From Xanthostigma xanthostigma (taxonomy: Eukaryota > Arthropoda > Insecta > Raphidioptera > Raphidiidae), in assembly GCA_963575645.1 (NCBI GenBank), contig OY754465.1, positions 45,844,401 to 45,908,400 of the forward strand: a stretch of DNA of 64,000 bases, read 5' to 3'. Shown in pieces: positions 12,501-24,049 of this stretch. Positions within the stretch are counted from its first letter, which is position 1. Every line of letters starts with the position of its first letter. The translations under genes and the position numbers were made by a program. Below the pieces are notes generated by a model. It was not told the origin of the DNA. It searched no databases and saw nothing but the letters and a program-made list of their open reading frames with translations.

Positions 12501-14154
12501 ATATTTTGTAGAATTTTCAAGTTTCTATTATTTGTTATTAATCATGTTCTGCCAAGTGCCGAATGAAAAATCCGTGCAAATTATAGTAATTAAATTGTCA
12601 ACAGCTTTAAAACTTTCTTATTTAACGCTTTTAAGTTGATTTTTTTTGTAGAAGGTTGAATTTAAAAAAAATGTTTTTAAGCGTTCGTGAAGATTGGTTC
12701 TTCGAAAAACACTGCAGTCGTTAGCGGCGATAGTTGCTGATAGGTATTATATTTATATTGTAGAAGTTCGACAACTAAGGTGTATCTATATACCTACATA
12801 GAATAAAACTATAAAAAAATTGTCTGCAATTTTCGAATTTTCACAAAATTCCTTTACGCACATAATAATAAATTATTTATGTCAAATAGAAATAAAAATG
12901 TTGAGAACTGCAGCATCAATTTTCGATAAAATAATTTGATATTATCGTTAAAGTCTAACATAAATTTAAAGGCACAAATCGTTAGGTTAAGTCATTATAC
13001 ATTATATATACAAAGCCATGTACGAATCGAGAACAAGTGAAGCCGCAGGTACAGTTAATTGTATATAAATTTTCCTTTTAACACTATCAAAATTCGAATA
13101 CGACTTGTAATAATAAATTACTGTATTATAATCCTTTTGAATATCAATTCGAGGCTAGTTGCGTAACAGCTACGTTGTCTAATCGACTCTAGGCCAAAGG
13201 CAAGAGTCAGACCAACATTCAATCTAAAAAAACCTGTCTAATCGTGTGGTCGATCATTGTGTACAGTGAATGTGTATTAATTGATTAATTAATTAAACAA
13301 AACTATTTTAGATTTATAAAAGACGCGAAAATTTTGTCTATAATAAATGACATTATTAATAAATGCTGTGCGGTTCTTATCGTGATAGTATTAACAATAT
13401 GATCATTGTGTCCAATGCCATGCTTCCATCAGTGACGAAGATTTAGAAATATCCTGATTTCTATGCATAATAGCTGACAACAAAAAGGTAAAATAAACAT
13501 TTTGCCACAACTATTATTGTTAAGTAGTGCTCTTTAATATTCGGTTTATTAATAATGTTTAAATATGAAATAATTCTATTACAATTCATGGTATTCCATA
13601 GAGTATTATATAATTTATAACATTAAATAGTTATTATATTTATTACGATTAACTACTACAGTTATTATAACAAAAATTGTTTGGTACTATCTATATGAGG
13701 ATTATTAACATCATAAACTGTTGCGAATACCTACGATGATTGTACAGTTAATATTTGAATCCTTGAAACATAATTTCTACTATAGCATTGGCTTAGTGCC
13801 GATATTGGCAAAAACTTATCTTGACCGGATCGTAACCGCATAAATCTGTACTTAAAGTTTGGGTATGGGTAAAGTTTCATCAAAACCGGTCCAACTGTTG
13901 GTAGGCACGCGCTGAGAAACAACGGTTTTGAAAAAAATGTTCACTCATTTAAATATGCGGGTACAGTTCCGCTTAGGGAGTATCCCTGATTTGAACCATT
14001 TTTTTATGAGTTTACCTCGATTAGTGATGAAAAATCACAAAGAGATTTTTGGCGTAAATGCACCATATTTTTTTTATGTAGAGTTAACTTCGGTAACATT
14101 TTACTGAATTAACACCTATTGATTTCCCTTTGAAACAAACTTTGTTTTCACCAC
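12501..14154. other. AT-rich sequence, no gene recognised
   Basis: No terminal repeats or conserved coding sequence found. The 63-codon frame at 13731-13922 lacks any recognisable domain. Confidence 0.4.
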
Positions 14155-14352
14155 TTTTCACTGTGCAAAAAAAACGCCATCGCATCGACATCACCCCGCT
14201 ATCGTTTTTTAGGGAAATCCCCCCTTTTCAATGCACAAAAAAACGCCATCACATCGACACCACCCCGTTATAGTTTTTTTCTCATCCCTTTCCCCCTTCC
14301 CTTTTCACTGCGTAATTAAAAAACGCCATCGCATCAACACAACCCCGTTATG
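14155..14352 (+). repeat. Three-unit tandem repeat
   Basis: Units start near 14159, 14229 and 14306. Each carries AAAAACGCCATCRCATC and a MACACMACCCCGTTAT block, followed by C-rich text. Spacing is about 70-77 bases. Non-coding; host element unknown. Confidence 0.75.
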
Positions 14353-14929
14353 TCGTCCCCTCTTTCTACACTAATACAGTAAAATTCCTTTAAACATATA
14401 ACGTAAAATGTGAAAACTTTAAACCCTCATAAAAATGTTATGGTGCGTCTGAGCCACAAATTCTCCAAGTTTTTTTTAAGTCCCACTAAGATCAACAAAT
14501 GCCCAAAGTTTCATCCCGAATGGGGGTAAGCTTTATGAGAAGTTCACGCTCTCATCTTAAAATTCAAACAACTTTAAATCCCTATAAACGGAACTGTTGC
14601 TAAATATGCCTTTCAAAACACTCAAAAACTTATGCGAAAACAAAATCGTTTTTTTTTAAATAATAATAATTTTTTATTTATTTACATTCACGTTATATAT
14701 AAATGATATTGCAATAGTTTCCCGCCCAACTTGGAAGACCAGTGCTAGGGCAATAGATTTTTATATGTTTCATTAATTGATGAATAGATATTTTGCACGA
14801 CCCACTAAAAATTTATGCCTGTGTAGTAGTAGTATCTAATAAAATTACTCTTTTACGAACTAAATACACAAACTATTATAATTTATATTGGTTATAAAAG
14901 CTAAGAGGTCACTAAATAACGTGTCATTT
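14353..14929. other. AT-rich sequence, no feature recognised
   Basis: Nothing beyond A/T runs was found. Confidence 0.35.
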
Positions 14930-15470
14930 TTAAGCTATTGCATAGCTTCTATCGCGGGCTTTGAGCGCGGCGACCGAATCAAGAAATTCCGTAACGAAAA
15001 AAACCTAACACCCCCCACTCCGACCGGCACAGCGGTGCGGCGTTGAAAGCCGTGCATCGTCTAACGTCGTTTCAGTTCGGCAGAGATCGGCACGGTGTTT
15101 GTGTGCCGGCACGGTGTTTGTGTGCTCATAACTGATTCTATCTTTATTTGTGTATAAATGAATTTATATATAATAGGTACTGCTATAAAAATAACCTAAA
15201 TTATTTAGGTTATGTGCAGAGAAAGTATATATGATATTATATCTATATAAATGTACATCGCGCGAAATTCTATGACCAAACTCTTAATATCGTTCTTTTT
15301 GTTCAAATTTTTTGAATGAATAATTGTTTTGGTGTGTAATTACACTATTTATACCTTATTATTTATACCTAGCTATTTTCGTTTTATAGAGAAGAAAAAC
15401 TTAAAGACCTAAAAAGAATATGCAATAGCTTTACTGCGGCAGTCCCCGAGTGCCACACGTATTTTTTTAT
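14930..15470. repeat. GC-rich putative transposon remnant
   Basis: The left side has AAGCTATTGCATAGCTTC followed by TTTGAGCGCGGCGACCGAATC and a C-rich stretch. The right side, near 15419-15460, has GCAATAGCTTTACTGCGGCAG, an approximate inverted counterpart of the left end. A 19-base unit (CGGCACGGTGTTTGTGTGC) is directly duplicated at about 15090-15125. GC content is well above the surroundings. I cannot name the superfamily. Confidence 0.4.
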
Positions 15471-16245
15471 TTTATTTCATTGTTAACTCTGAACACCCTA
15501 AAAAATGTTTATTTTGAATGTTTTTAGATAGATGTGACCCCTTAAAGCGCAATGTTCATCCAAGGAATTACCGCCGTGTTTACGAAAAACGTCTCAACTA
15601 ACATTTGTTTCAAAATCAAGACGCTATTTGATAGAAGAAGCAATCTTCTGTCATATAGCACAAAATGATTTTGAAAAAAAAATTAGTTATGGCGTTTTTC
15701 GTTAACACGGCAGATTAATTATTGTCCTAAGGCTAAGCTAAAGATCACAGTATGTCTTTTTTAATTCTTGAAATATTAAACGGCAGCTTTAATAATTAAT
15801 ACCTATACATTAATATACTGGTAAACTTTTATGTTATGCTGCAATAATTTTTCAACATAATGTGGCATATTCTACAGAAAAAAAGAGATAAAAGGTTGGA
15901 TGCTCGCCCATGTATCGACATACTGTAGCCAAGGATTCAAGCCATCGGCTGCAGCTTCAATCATTTTTTTTTCAACTTTGTGTTCCCTACATGTTTTGTT
16001 GATGCAAAAACAACACTGATGTAACCCCAACAGAATAAATCAAGGGTTGTCCAAATTATAGAAGGGTTAATTGGAAAATCATTGTAGAACTTTGGATAAT
16101 AATAGCTAGTTTTTGAGTTATAATAATAAAACAAATTCGGGTAGCTGTACCAAACCCTGCCAACAATAGTGTAGAATATTTGATAATACAGACAGTATGA
16201 ATTAAAAAAATTTGAAAAGAAGTTTGACCCTGCAGGCCATCCCTG
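15471..16245. other. AT-rich sequence, no feature recognised
   Basis: No terminal repeats recognised. The 102-codon frame at 16056-16364 runs into the adjacent TIR element and is not supported as a gene. Confidence 0.35.
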
Positions 16246-17129
16246 TAACTTCCCGCTATTTTCGAGTTCAAAACGCTCAAAAATATATAAAATATAGCAA
16301 GAAGTTTATTTTTTAGCTCTTCGAGCTCAAAAAAAAAACACTTTGTTACGAAATTTTCTTTCACTATATCTCATGAACAAATGAACCGATTGTGATGCGA
16401 TTTGCAGCAGTCGACTCAATTTTTTATCCTAAAAAAGTAATATATTACAGAAAAATCGATCTCATACGAATTTTACGGGCAATTAAAAAAAAAACACTTT
16501 TTTACAAATTTTTCGTTCACGATATCTCGTGAACAAATGAGCCGATTTTGATGCGGTTTGCGTCGATCGACGCAGTTTTTTTAGCCTAAGAAAGTAAATT
16601 ATTAGAAAAAAATTGATTTGAGAAGAATTTTACGAGTAATTATAAAAAATTACTTTTTTCCTAATTTTTCGTTCACGTTATCTCATGAACAAATGAACCA
16701 ATTTTGATCTGGTTTGCGGCGATCGACGCAGTTTTTTTAGCCTAAGAAAGTAATTTATTACAAAAAAATCGATCTGATAACAATTTTAAGAATCATTTTA
16801 AAAAAACACTTTTTTACGATTTTTTCGTTCACGGTATCTCGTGAACAAATGAACCGATTTTGATGCGGTTTGCGGAAATCGACGCAGTTTATTAAGGAGA
16901 AGAGCTGATTAGATTTTGGAATTAATCGGTTTAGTAGTTTAGAAAATATTTTACAAAAACAAATTTTTAAAAATTTTTGAAACTTGTTTTTTTAAGATTT
17001 CTCAAAATTTTTTGGGCCGAATCGTTTCAAATTTTCAGGAAGTCTAAGTTCACCAAGATCCCGTCAGATGCCGCAAACCGCGTTTCAGTCGGACACTCCG
17101 TTCAAAAGATATAAAAGGTTTACATACAT

Positions 17130-17188
<59 letters not shown>

Positions 17189-17353
17189 TACAGCCCTACG
17201 GACATCATCGCCAAAATAGTTTTAATAGCTTCCTAGGACCTCAAAACGTCGAGATCTGGCGAAAACTCGATTTTCGAAAATCGGGGTGAAACCAATAACT
17301 TCCCGATTTTTGAAAAAAAAATTTTTTTTTTTTTTTTTTAAAGCGGGAAGTTA
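16246..17353. mobile_element. TIR element with a 156-bp tandem core
   Basis: The ends are the inverted 12-mer TAACTTCCCGCT (16246) and AGCGGGAAGTTA (17342-17353). The interior has four units recognised by TCNTGAACAAATGARCC at 16371, 16527, 16683 and 16839, exactly 156 bases apart. It then has a GTCGGACACTCCGTTCAAAAG block, a (CA)n tract and a CCTAGGACCTCAAAACGTCG block. No transposase is visible. An open frame over the CA tract is spurious. Confidence 0.75.
17131..17184 (+). repeat. (CA)n microsatellite
   Basis: A nearly uninterrupted run of CA dinucleotides bordered by CATACATA, inside the TIR element at 16246-17353. Confidence 0.95.
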
Positions 17354-18067
17354 AAAATTTGAATAAAAAATGTAATCTCTTATACATTCCTTAAAATAAT
17401 ATTTTTTAATTGTATTATTATCAGTCTGCACTAAATTAAATACACCCTTCAGTATCCGTGAACTAGCGTTTTCATAAACTTTGTAAATCCGATCCTGTCG
17501 AACCGATTATATTTAAATTTAAGTAGCACATTTTTACTTTTATTTTATGTAAAGGTTTACCTTTGCAGCCCCTGCATCATCCGGTTCAGATTAGAAACCG
17601 CATCTTGATGATCTTAAATATGTTTGTGCATACCTGTATACAATAGCTTCTTTTCATGCGTGTATAACGATCGTAAAATGATCCATTTGATACTAGTGCG
17701 TGCAGTAAAACAAATGTAGACGATCAAACCAATTCGACAATAAATATCAATAATCACCGATTCTAATTCGAGTGTTCAGCCCTGTTGTGTATATCGATAC
17801 CTAGCATTGTCAGGTTGACTGTCCCATTCTCACTTCCACTAGCTTTGTGCATTTTCATCGTTATCGCCCATACTGACTGTCCCTAGGTCACAGAAGAGGA
17901 TTGTAGAGAAGTGAGACTAGATATATTTTATGTAAATTGCTTTTTAAAAAATATTAAAATTACTAAAAACGTTTATTTATTCATTCGGATACATTCATTG
18001 TCTTTACTCAATTTTAAAAACTGGCCGTCGCATAATATGAGAAACCATGTTCATTGGGTGTGTCACA
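17354..18067. other. Non-coding sequence with a dispersed segment
   Basis: About 17430-17560 (AAATTAAATACACCCTTCAGT and onward) is similar to 58868-58985 (AAATTAAATACACCCATCAGT), so it is a dispersed repeat of unknown class. No gene seen. Confidence 0.4.
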
Positions 18068-18071
18068 TTAA

Positions 18072-18486
18072 AGGCCGCTGCACACGAGGCTGGATTTGCC
18101 GCTAGATTTATTGCTAGATTTGACTACTAGTTTTCTAGCGCTGGTTTTCTTAATTGCTTGTATGTGCTCACTTCACACGAAACGTCTTTTCAAGCTCGCA
18201 TTGTGGATAGATCTGGTGCGCGCGCAGTGACAGTTCAAATATAAACACAGAACAAAACGTGCTTGTTGTCGGACTGTGTACAGAATGACGCCATGTTGGT
18301 TTGTGGGCGTTTGTTCATGTCACCCACGTGACAAGATACTGTTTCCTGATTGGTTCTTGCTCAGAGCGCAAGCAGGGAACCTAACAAGAAAAACAGCCCC
18401 TGTTCTAATTTTAAAATGTATATCTTGTGAGAACCCCGCACTCAGCAGAAGTCCAAGCAGTGTTTCCAGCCTCGTGTGCAGCGGCC
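18072..18486. mobile_element. MITE with GGCCGCTGCACACGAGG ends
   Basis: Terminal inverted repeats of about 23 bases run GGCCGCTGCACACGAGGCTG inward on the left and the exact complement on the right. TTAA flanks the element on both sides (18068-18071, 18487-18490), suggesting insertion into a TTAA or TTA/TAA target. The interior is GC-richer than the surroundings. The 75-codon frame at 18276-18503 crosses the right terminus and is not a gene. Harbinger or piggyBac ancestry is possible but undecided. Confidence 0.8.
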
Positions 18487-18490
18487 TTAA

Positions 18491-19360
18491 GTTAAAATTA
18501 TAACAGTAGTTTAAGGGGAGGGGAAGGTTTTTTCGGTGAAAAAAAGCATAATATTATTAAGAATTTTTTTAGATGATACAGGTAATGCTGATTTATTTAT
18601 TTAATTACCATATAATATTATTATACAACATCTGAACTATATTTTGCAAAATTTTTATTGGAAAATATTGATAAATAAGCCGTTAGCAGTAAATATCCAC
18701 AGGCGCCTCAAAAAAAAGTTGTTTTGCGGTGTACGCCGTAACTCAAAACTAATGCACCGATTTTTTTGAAAATTTATACACTATTTCTACCATAGAGATA
18801 TAAGTAACTAAAGTACGCTAGTGCCTATACTTGCCATAAGTGAAAGGGTCCTCAGTTAAGAGAGAGAACGCTGCAGAAAACCAGAAATGTGTTTACTCAC
18901 ATTGTTTAGCATCATTAGAGTTACCATAGAGATAAGGAACTGTTCTCGCTCTCTCTCTCTCTCTCGTAATTGCAGACACTTTCACTGCTCTCTCGCGTAC
19001 TCTTTTGCAATATCTCTATACGATTTCTATACACAAATCACCAGGTAACGCTGTCGCTCAGATCGTGCATCATTGCAGATCATTCTAATCGTTCAGAACA
19101 CGCAAGTCGAATATTTCGCCGATAGATTGCTTTCATATTGCCCCGTTGAAGGGTCCCCAGTCCTTTACCTAGGAAGGGATATTGCATCGCAGTTGAATTG
19201 CTTTCGTGTTGCCTCGTGTGAGAACGGCTGTAGACAGCTATTCGAAATATTTCGTTTGATCGTGCACCAAGCCTGAATCGCACTTTCTCTTGATCTGGCT
19301 TCGGCATCGGCTTGAAATATGGAGTGTAGAGGTAAGGAGGACTATCTTGAAAAAGTGTCC
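18491..19360. other. Non-coding sequence with (TC)n tract
   Basis: A CT-rich microsatellite lies at about 18948-18966. Two CCATAGAGATA words flank an imperfect internal repeat at 18790-18935. Open frames at 19073-19307 overlap on both strands and have no recognisable domain. Confidence 0.35.
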
Positions 19361-19368
19361 ATCTAAAT

Positions 19369-19620
19369 CAGGGGCGGGCAAATCTTTTGATCGCCGGACC
19401 ACATAGCTGATGAAAATTTGATCGCGGGCCACATAGCTGAGGAAAATATGACCCCAGGCCAAAAAAAAGGTCTTCACATTCTATTTTTGCATTTGGAGAG
19501 CAAAAAAACAAAAGGGAACTCCTTAGGTCCTTTTTTTCGTCTGTTCTGGTCCTTGCTATGTCTGTACTATTTTTCTAAAATTTATAATGTGCTTCGCGGG
19601 CCGCCATTTGCCCAGGCCTG
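19369..19620. mobile_element. hAT-type MITE, 252 bp
   Basis: The ends are CAGGGGCGGGCAAAT and ATTTGCCCAGGCCTG. Identical 8-bp duplications ATCTAAAT lie at 19361-19368 and 19621-19628. It contains repeated GGCCACATAGCTGA. The same subfamily as 23355-23620. Confidence 0.95.
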
Positions 19621-19679
19621 ATCTAAATGCTGTAAATAACAGTTTAAAAATCGTCCGGAATGGCGCTAGCGCTGTATCC

Positions 19680-20260
19680 AAGTATATAAAGAATTTAGCA
19701 GCCGTTTACCCTCCATAGCAGTTATAGCCGAATTGAAGTGTGCTGAGTTGGAACATTTAGTATTTTTAATGATTAGAGTTGTTAATAACACTGCAGTATA
19801 TAAAATCTAAACTGTTTGCGCAGTCCAAAATAATTTAATAAATATAACCTAAAAATCTGCTGTGAGATAGTGTTGAGAGTGATTTAATTTTTGCTTTTAC
19901 TAGTATATTTTTTAGTCATTTTATAATTTGTTCATATCAGTATAATCCTATATTTACTACTAAATGCATAATAGTATGTTTAAAAATGACATTTAAATCA
20001 ACAATTACTTTTATATCATATTGTTTTTTTTTTCATTTTTTATGTTTTACTTTCAAAAAGTGCGCCATAAAAAAGCGGACATTCTTCTTTCCTCGTTTAC
20101 TTTTCTATCCTACCTTAATAATTTTTGTCCTTCATACGCTTGTTTTAAAATTTGCCCTTTTGCGACAGTGGTGGTCCCCTAATTTAACGCTTTTTGACGG
20201 ACACTTTCGGACACAGCGATGGTTCTCCTTAACCTCTACCCTCCATAACTTCAAAGACAG
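19680..20260 (+). repeat. Family V dispersed repeat, copy A
   Basis: It contains GCAGTTATAGCCGAATTGAAG, AATAACACTGCAGTATATAAAATC and CTTTTTGACGGACAC...GATGGTTCTCCTTA, shared with 23305-23870. About 250 bases in the middle are absent from the other copy. The site near 19720 is uninterrupted, whereas copy B carries a hAT MITE there. Overlapping short open frames are not conserved between the copies. Confidence 0.75.
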
Positions 20261-20794
20261 TGACATCGCGTGCATATACATTCTGTTCAATATTTTACGT
20301 ATTGTGTAAGAATAGGTAGGCATTTGTGTGCAATATTGTCAAGGACTAGTCCCATGAGCATACCGAGGTACATGGCGCTGTGTTATTTTTTCCAGAACAT
20401 TTTTTTCCATGTAAAAGTTTCCGTCCCACAGTACCCAGCGTTAGTCGCTCATAAATTTTTAATATTCATCCCATTCTCGTTATCAAAAATACATGTAAAT
20501 TCCATTTTCTACGTTCCATTGAGTCTCGATGGAATTTCCTTTGTAAATGTCCATAAATTCAACAAAGTTTATTTCTAAATCATACGGCACTTTCTTATTA
20601 GATTTTGAATAGAGTTTAAGTTTTTGACGTTTAAGAGAATTTGCTACAATCGAGTAGAAATATTCGCTGTCTTGGATTGACCGTAATATTGGAATTGACA
20701 CAATTATTTAGTTGCCATTATGAAGTGAAAGTTTATTACAAGCTTTTATTTAGTTTCACCTCTCCCGGTGTATGAAATCAAATCTTGCAAGTTA
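20261..20794. other. AT-rich sequence, no gene recognised
   Basis: Overlapping open frames on both strands (20270-20578 and 20483-20701) show no domain. No paired repeats seen. Confidence 0.35.
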
Positions 20795-21185
20795 AATTTG
20801 ACCCACGATTGAGATGAAATTTTGCATACGTATGCAGTTCCGATGACAGTACAATATTACAATAACTCACTGACCGGTCCGGTCATTCGGATGCAAATCT
20901 CACTTTTAACTACTTCCTGTTATCCGATTGTGTTGAAATTTTGCATACGTAGGTATGTATTTTCGACGACAATACAATGTTACATTAACTAACTGACCGA
21001 TCCGACTTTCGTCCGGATGCAAAACACACTTTTAATAAAGCACACTAAAAACTTAATGATAAAGGTAAAAACGCTTTTTAAGTTAAACGGTTTTTAGTTC
21101 TGATGACAATACAATATTATAATAACTGACTGCCCGGTCCGGCTTTCGTCCGGATGCAAATTGTACTTTTAATAAAGCACACTAA
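20795..21185 (+). repeat. Tandem repeat, three units of ~125-135 bp
   Basis: Each unit holds GATGACARTACAATATTA, an AACTSACTGMCCGGTCCG block and CCGGATGCAAA, with copies anchored at about 20851, 20974 and 21111. The last two also share TTTTAATAAAGCACACTAAAAA. Non-coding. Confidence 0.75.
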
Positions 21186-21204
21186 AAATTAAAGAAGAAA
21201 ATTT

Positions 21205-21665
21205 ATAGTAAAAAACATTATAAAAATAATGCTCTAAATAGAAGAAAATAAACTTTAATCCCACAGTAGTTGATGCACACATTTTTATTTTTATTTCAAC
21301 CTTAATTATGTATATTTATTTGTTTTTTTTTCTTGTATTATTTTCTAAATAAAAAAAAACTTTAATTAATGAAATCAAACCCAACCATTCATTACATTCT
21401 ACAATTTACCTATAAAAGCTTGTCACGAGATTTTCTTGTAAATATACAAGAATACAATATATAACAATATATTGATCTAGACATAAGTAGTTCTAAGAAA
21501 AAATTTATGTAGATAATTCATAAAATACATTTACACAGGAAAATCTCGCGACAACCTCTTATTTGTGTAATGTAATGAATGGTTGGGTTTGATTTAATTT
21601 AGAGTTTATTTTCTTCTTTATAGAGCTTTTAAATAAAAGCTTGTTTTAAAAAATGTTTTTTACTA
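21205..21665. repeat. Long inverted repeat, interrupted left arm
   Basis: The left arm (TATAGTAAAAAACATT inward to CGAGATTTTC near 21438) is the complement of the right arm (GAAAATCTCGCG near 21540 to AATGTTTTTTACTATTA). The shared core includes AAATCAAACCCAACCATTCA. The left arm carries a ~98-bp extra segment at 21260-21357. It is probably a fold-back element. No coding. Confidence 0.75.
21260..21357 (+). mobile_element. Short poly(A)-tailed insertion
   Basis: The segment absent from the right arm of the inverted repeat is flanked by AACTTTAAT at 21251-21259 and 21358-21366, and ends in a run of A. These are marks of target-primed retroposition of a short or strongly truncated LINE or SINE. 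The source family is not recognised. Confidence 0.6.
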
Positions 21666-21669
21666 TTAA

Positions 21670-22519
21670 TTTTATTTTTAATTACACTTAATTATTCTAA
21701 AAAGTAGATTCGAGTACTTACATGTAAACGCGTTAGAAGTTATACTTCGTTGGCCTAATTAAAAACCAATTTTTAAATAACATACAAGCATGTGTAGAAA
21801 TAAAATAATATTATAGGGCTGGAGTGCAATATTATCACTAATAATCACGGCGAACAAATGCTTTCAATAATATTTATCAATTATTCACAGCTATCAATTA
21901 AACTTGCGAAATACAAAAACTCGTGTTGGAGTTATGCCGTTTCGAGAAACTTTCATTTTATTAGTCGATGTATTTGAATTTGACATTGAGTAGACTAATT
22001 AAGGACTATGTGGCTGCGTATTTCATCACGAGAATCTAATTTATTTTGCCCCAAGGAAAATACCCCGCTTAGGCATCGCTCATTTTTCGACTACATACGT
22101 CATAGTAACAGCGTAAACCGTCATTTCCGCCGACGCGTCGCGTCGTACGGCGTCGCAGCGTGTCGCAGTAATATTTTTCTTTCAACTTTCTTTTCTTTTT
22201 ATACGTAGATTTCTTCACATTCTTTGAACACAGATCCTTTTTCATAGATTTCTTTTAATATCTTATAGTGGTAGGTATAGGTATATAAAATATTGTGTTT
22301 ACTTTAATGATATTCTATTTCGCATCCAGAGACATTTTGCATCAGTTTCAAATTAGATCAATTATTTATTTGAACATCATACTGTCTATTAATTATTACT
22401 ATTAGTACCTAGTGCCTACTATTGTATGTACTAATCCGGCTTAATATAGTTAAAACATGTAGGTACTAATCGTATATTTATGACTTGATTATATTGAGTA
22501 GGTATTTATATCTCCCATA
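21670..22519. other. Non-coding sequence, small GC-rich patch
   Basis: Positions 22110-22170 are rich in CG-containing words (GACGCGTCGCGTCGTACGG) without a sustained open frame or terminal repeats. The rest is AT-rich with TAGGTA-type simple words. Confidence 0.35.
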
Positions 22520-23130
22520 TATTTAATAATTTACTATATGAATCATTGTCTATCTACTCAATGCAGGGGCGGATCTATACAATGGCTTTTTGGGCTGCAG
22601 CCCAGGGCCCCGTGAATATAAAGGCCCTCCAGGTCCGATTGAAGACAATGAACACTATTGCGAATTAAAAACAAATTAATTAGACATAACCTGCTAATTT
22701 CTTTAGGACTAATGTCTTACAGTTGCTGTTTGTGTGTCGTAGCCCAGAGCCCCACAAATTCATGGTTCGCCCCTGACTCAATGTGCGGTGAGCGACGGCA
22801 ACAAAGCGTGTCGAAAATATATCTGCGTCTCTTTCTACGATGTAATTCCCTGATTTCTCCGATGCTAGGATTGGTTGATGTACTTGCATTCAATCTGAAT
22901 AAAGTATCTCTGTTTCAAAAACTTTGTCTTTTCCTATGACTTTAACATGGGCGTACCCAGCTTTTGGCCCAGGAGGGGGCAAATTAAACATTTCTTAAGC
23001 CGGGTCCCCCGTGCTTGTTTTGCCCTTCTGGATACGCCAGTGCTTACGGCTTAAAAAAAGACAGAATTATATGTTTGCTCCCTAATGGTTCGATTGCGAT
23101 TTTATTCCTATGCTCAGTATAGAATAAAAG
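22520..23130 (+). repeat. Family Z dispersed repeat, copy with hAT insertion
   Basis: It matches 7322-7925 and the reverse of 30625-30960. It begins AATCATTGTCTATCTACTCAATG and ends TCAGTATAGAATAAAAGTA. It holds a GCGTACCCAG...GGATACGCCA sub-block of about 90 bases. It is interrupted by the hAT MITE at 22564-22775. Confidence 0.8.
22564..22775. mobile_element. hAT-type MITE, 212 bp
   Basis: The ends are CAGGGGCGGATCTAT and GGTTCGCCCCTG. Identical 8-bp duplications ACTCAATG lie at 22556-22563 and 22776-22783. The same site without the insertion is visible at 7333-7340. No coding capacity. Confidence 0.96.
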
Positions 23131-23192
23131 TACCTATATGATATCTCTATAATATGGTATCTCCATACATTTTTTTAATGGAATATTTTTTG

Positions 23193-23300
23193 TCTTTTCA
23201 CTAATCCAACCTCACAATTGGGGGGAATGGTACTAATTTAGACAAAAATTCACAATTTTAAATTTTACAATATTTTTCGTTTTAAGGTCCCCTAAGTGCA
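23193..23300 (+). repeat. Family X, partial copy
   Basis: It matches the first ~110 bases of family X (GGGGAATGGTACT, AAATTTTACAATATTTTTCG, TTTAAGGTCCC), then breaks into family V. The far end of family X may resume near 23875-23935 (TATCAAATGTCAA, CCGTCGCCCAATTG), so family V probably inserted into this copy or recombined with it. Confidence 0.6.
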
Positions 23301-23304
23301 ACCG

Positions 23305-23870
23305 AGTATAAAATGAATTTAGGAGTTATTTACTCTCCATAGCATGTTATAGACCAGGGGCGGGCAAATGTTTTGATCGTCGGGCCACATTGCAGATGAA
23401 AATTTGACCGTGGGGCAAAAATTTGGAGAGCAAAAAAAAAAAGGTTCTTTCATTTCCGGAAAAAATGTATTTTTTCGTCTGTTGTGGCCCATTACTATTT
23501 TTCTAATTTTTTTTTATGCGCGAAATTATATTGGCAAACAATTCGCTCTTAATAATCATTTATAAAATGCTTCGCGGGCCGGAGAAAATTCTACTGCGGG
23601 CCGCTATTTGCCCAGGTCTGTTATAGATGAATTGAAGTGCGCTGAGTTGGAAAATTTAGTATTTTTAATGATTAGAGTCGTTAATAACACTGCAGTATAT
23701 AAAATCTAAAGTGTTTACGTAGTTTACTTTTCTATTCTACTCTAATAATTTTTGGCGCTTGCTTTAAAATTTACCCTTTTGCGACAGCAGCGCCCCCCTA
23801 ATTTAACGCTTTTTGACGGACACGTTTTCGTACACAGAGATGGTTCTCCTTAGCCTCTACCCTTCATAAT
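23305..23870 (+). repeat. Family V dispersed repeat, copy B
   Basis: It matches 19680-20260 on both sides of a hAT MITE, sharing GCTGAGTTGGAA, AATAACACTGCAGTATATAAAATC and TTTAACGCTTTTTGACGGACAC. Confidence 0.75.
23355..23620. mobile_element. hAT-type MITE, 266 bp
   Basis: The ends are CAGGGGCGGGCAAAT and TATTTGCCCAGGTCTG. Flanking 8-mers are TTATAGAC (23347-23354) and TTATAGAT (23621-23628). It is the same subfamily as 19369-19620, with more divergence and a second GGGCCGG block. The matching unfilled site is near 19720 (GTTATAGCCGAATTG). Confidence 0.93.
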
Positions 23871-24049
23871 TATACTATATCAAATGTCAATATGTCAAGT
23901 TGGGTTGGTTCCGTCGCCCAATTGTTTGAATTTGTTTGAAGTGTTTATTGCTGCAAACGATATTTTTGCATGCCAAATGAAAAAGTGAGCACATACTCTT
24001 GTTGGATAGCATTTTTTTTAGATTTTTTTTTCAAATTGGCAAATCAGAT

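Noticed and set aside
19986..20309. 107-codon open frame
   Set aside because: It runs through family V, overlaps an opposite-strand frame, and is not maintained in copy B.
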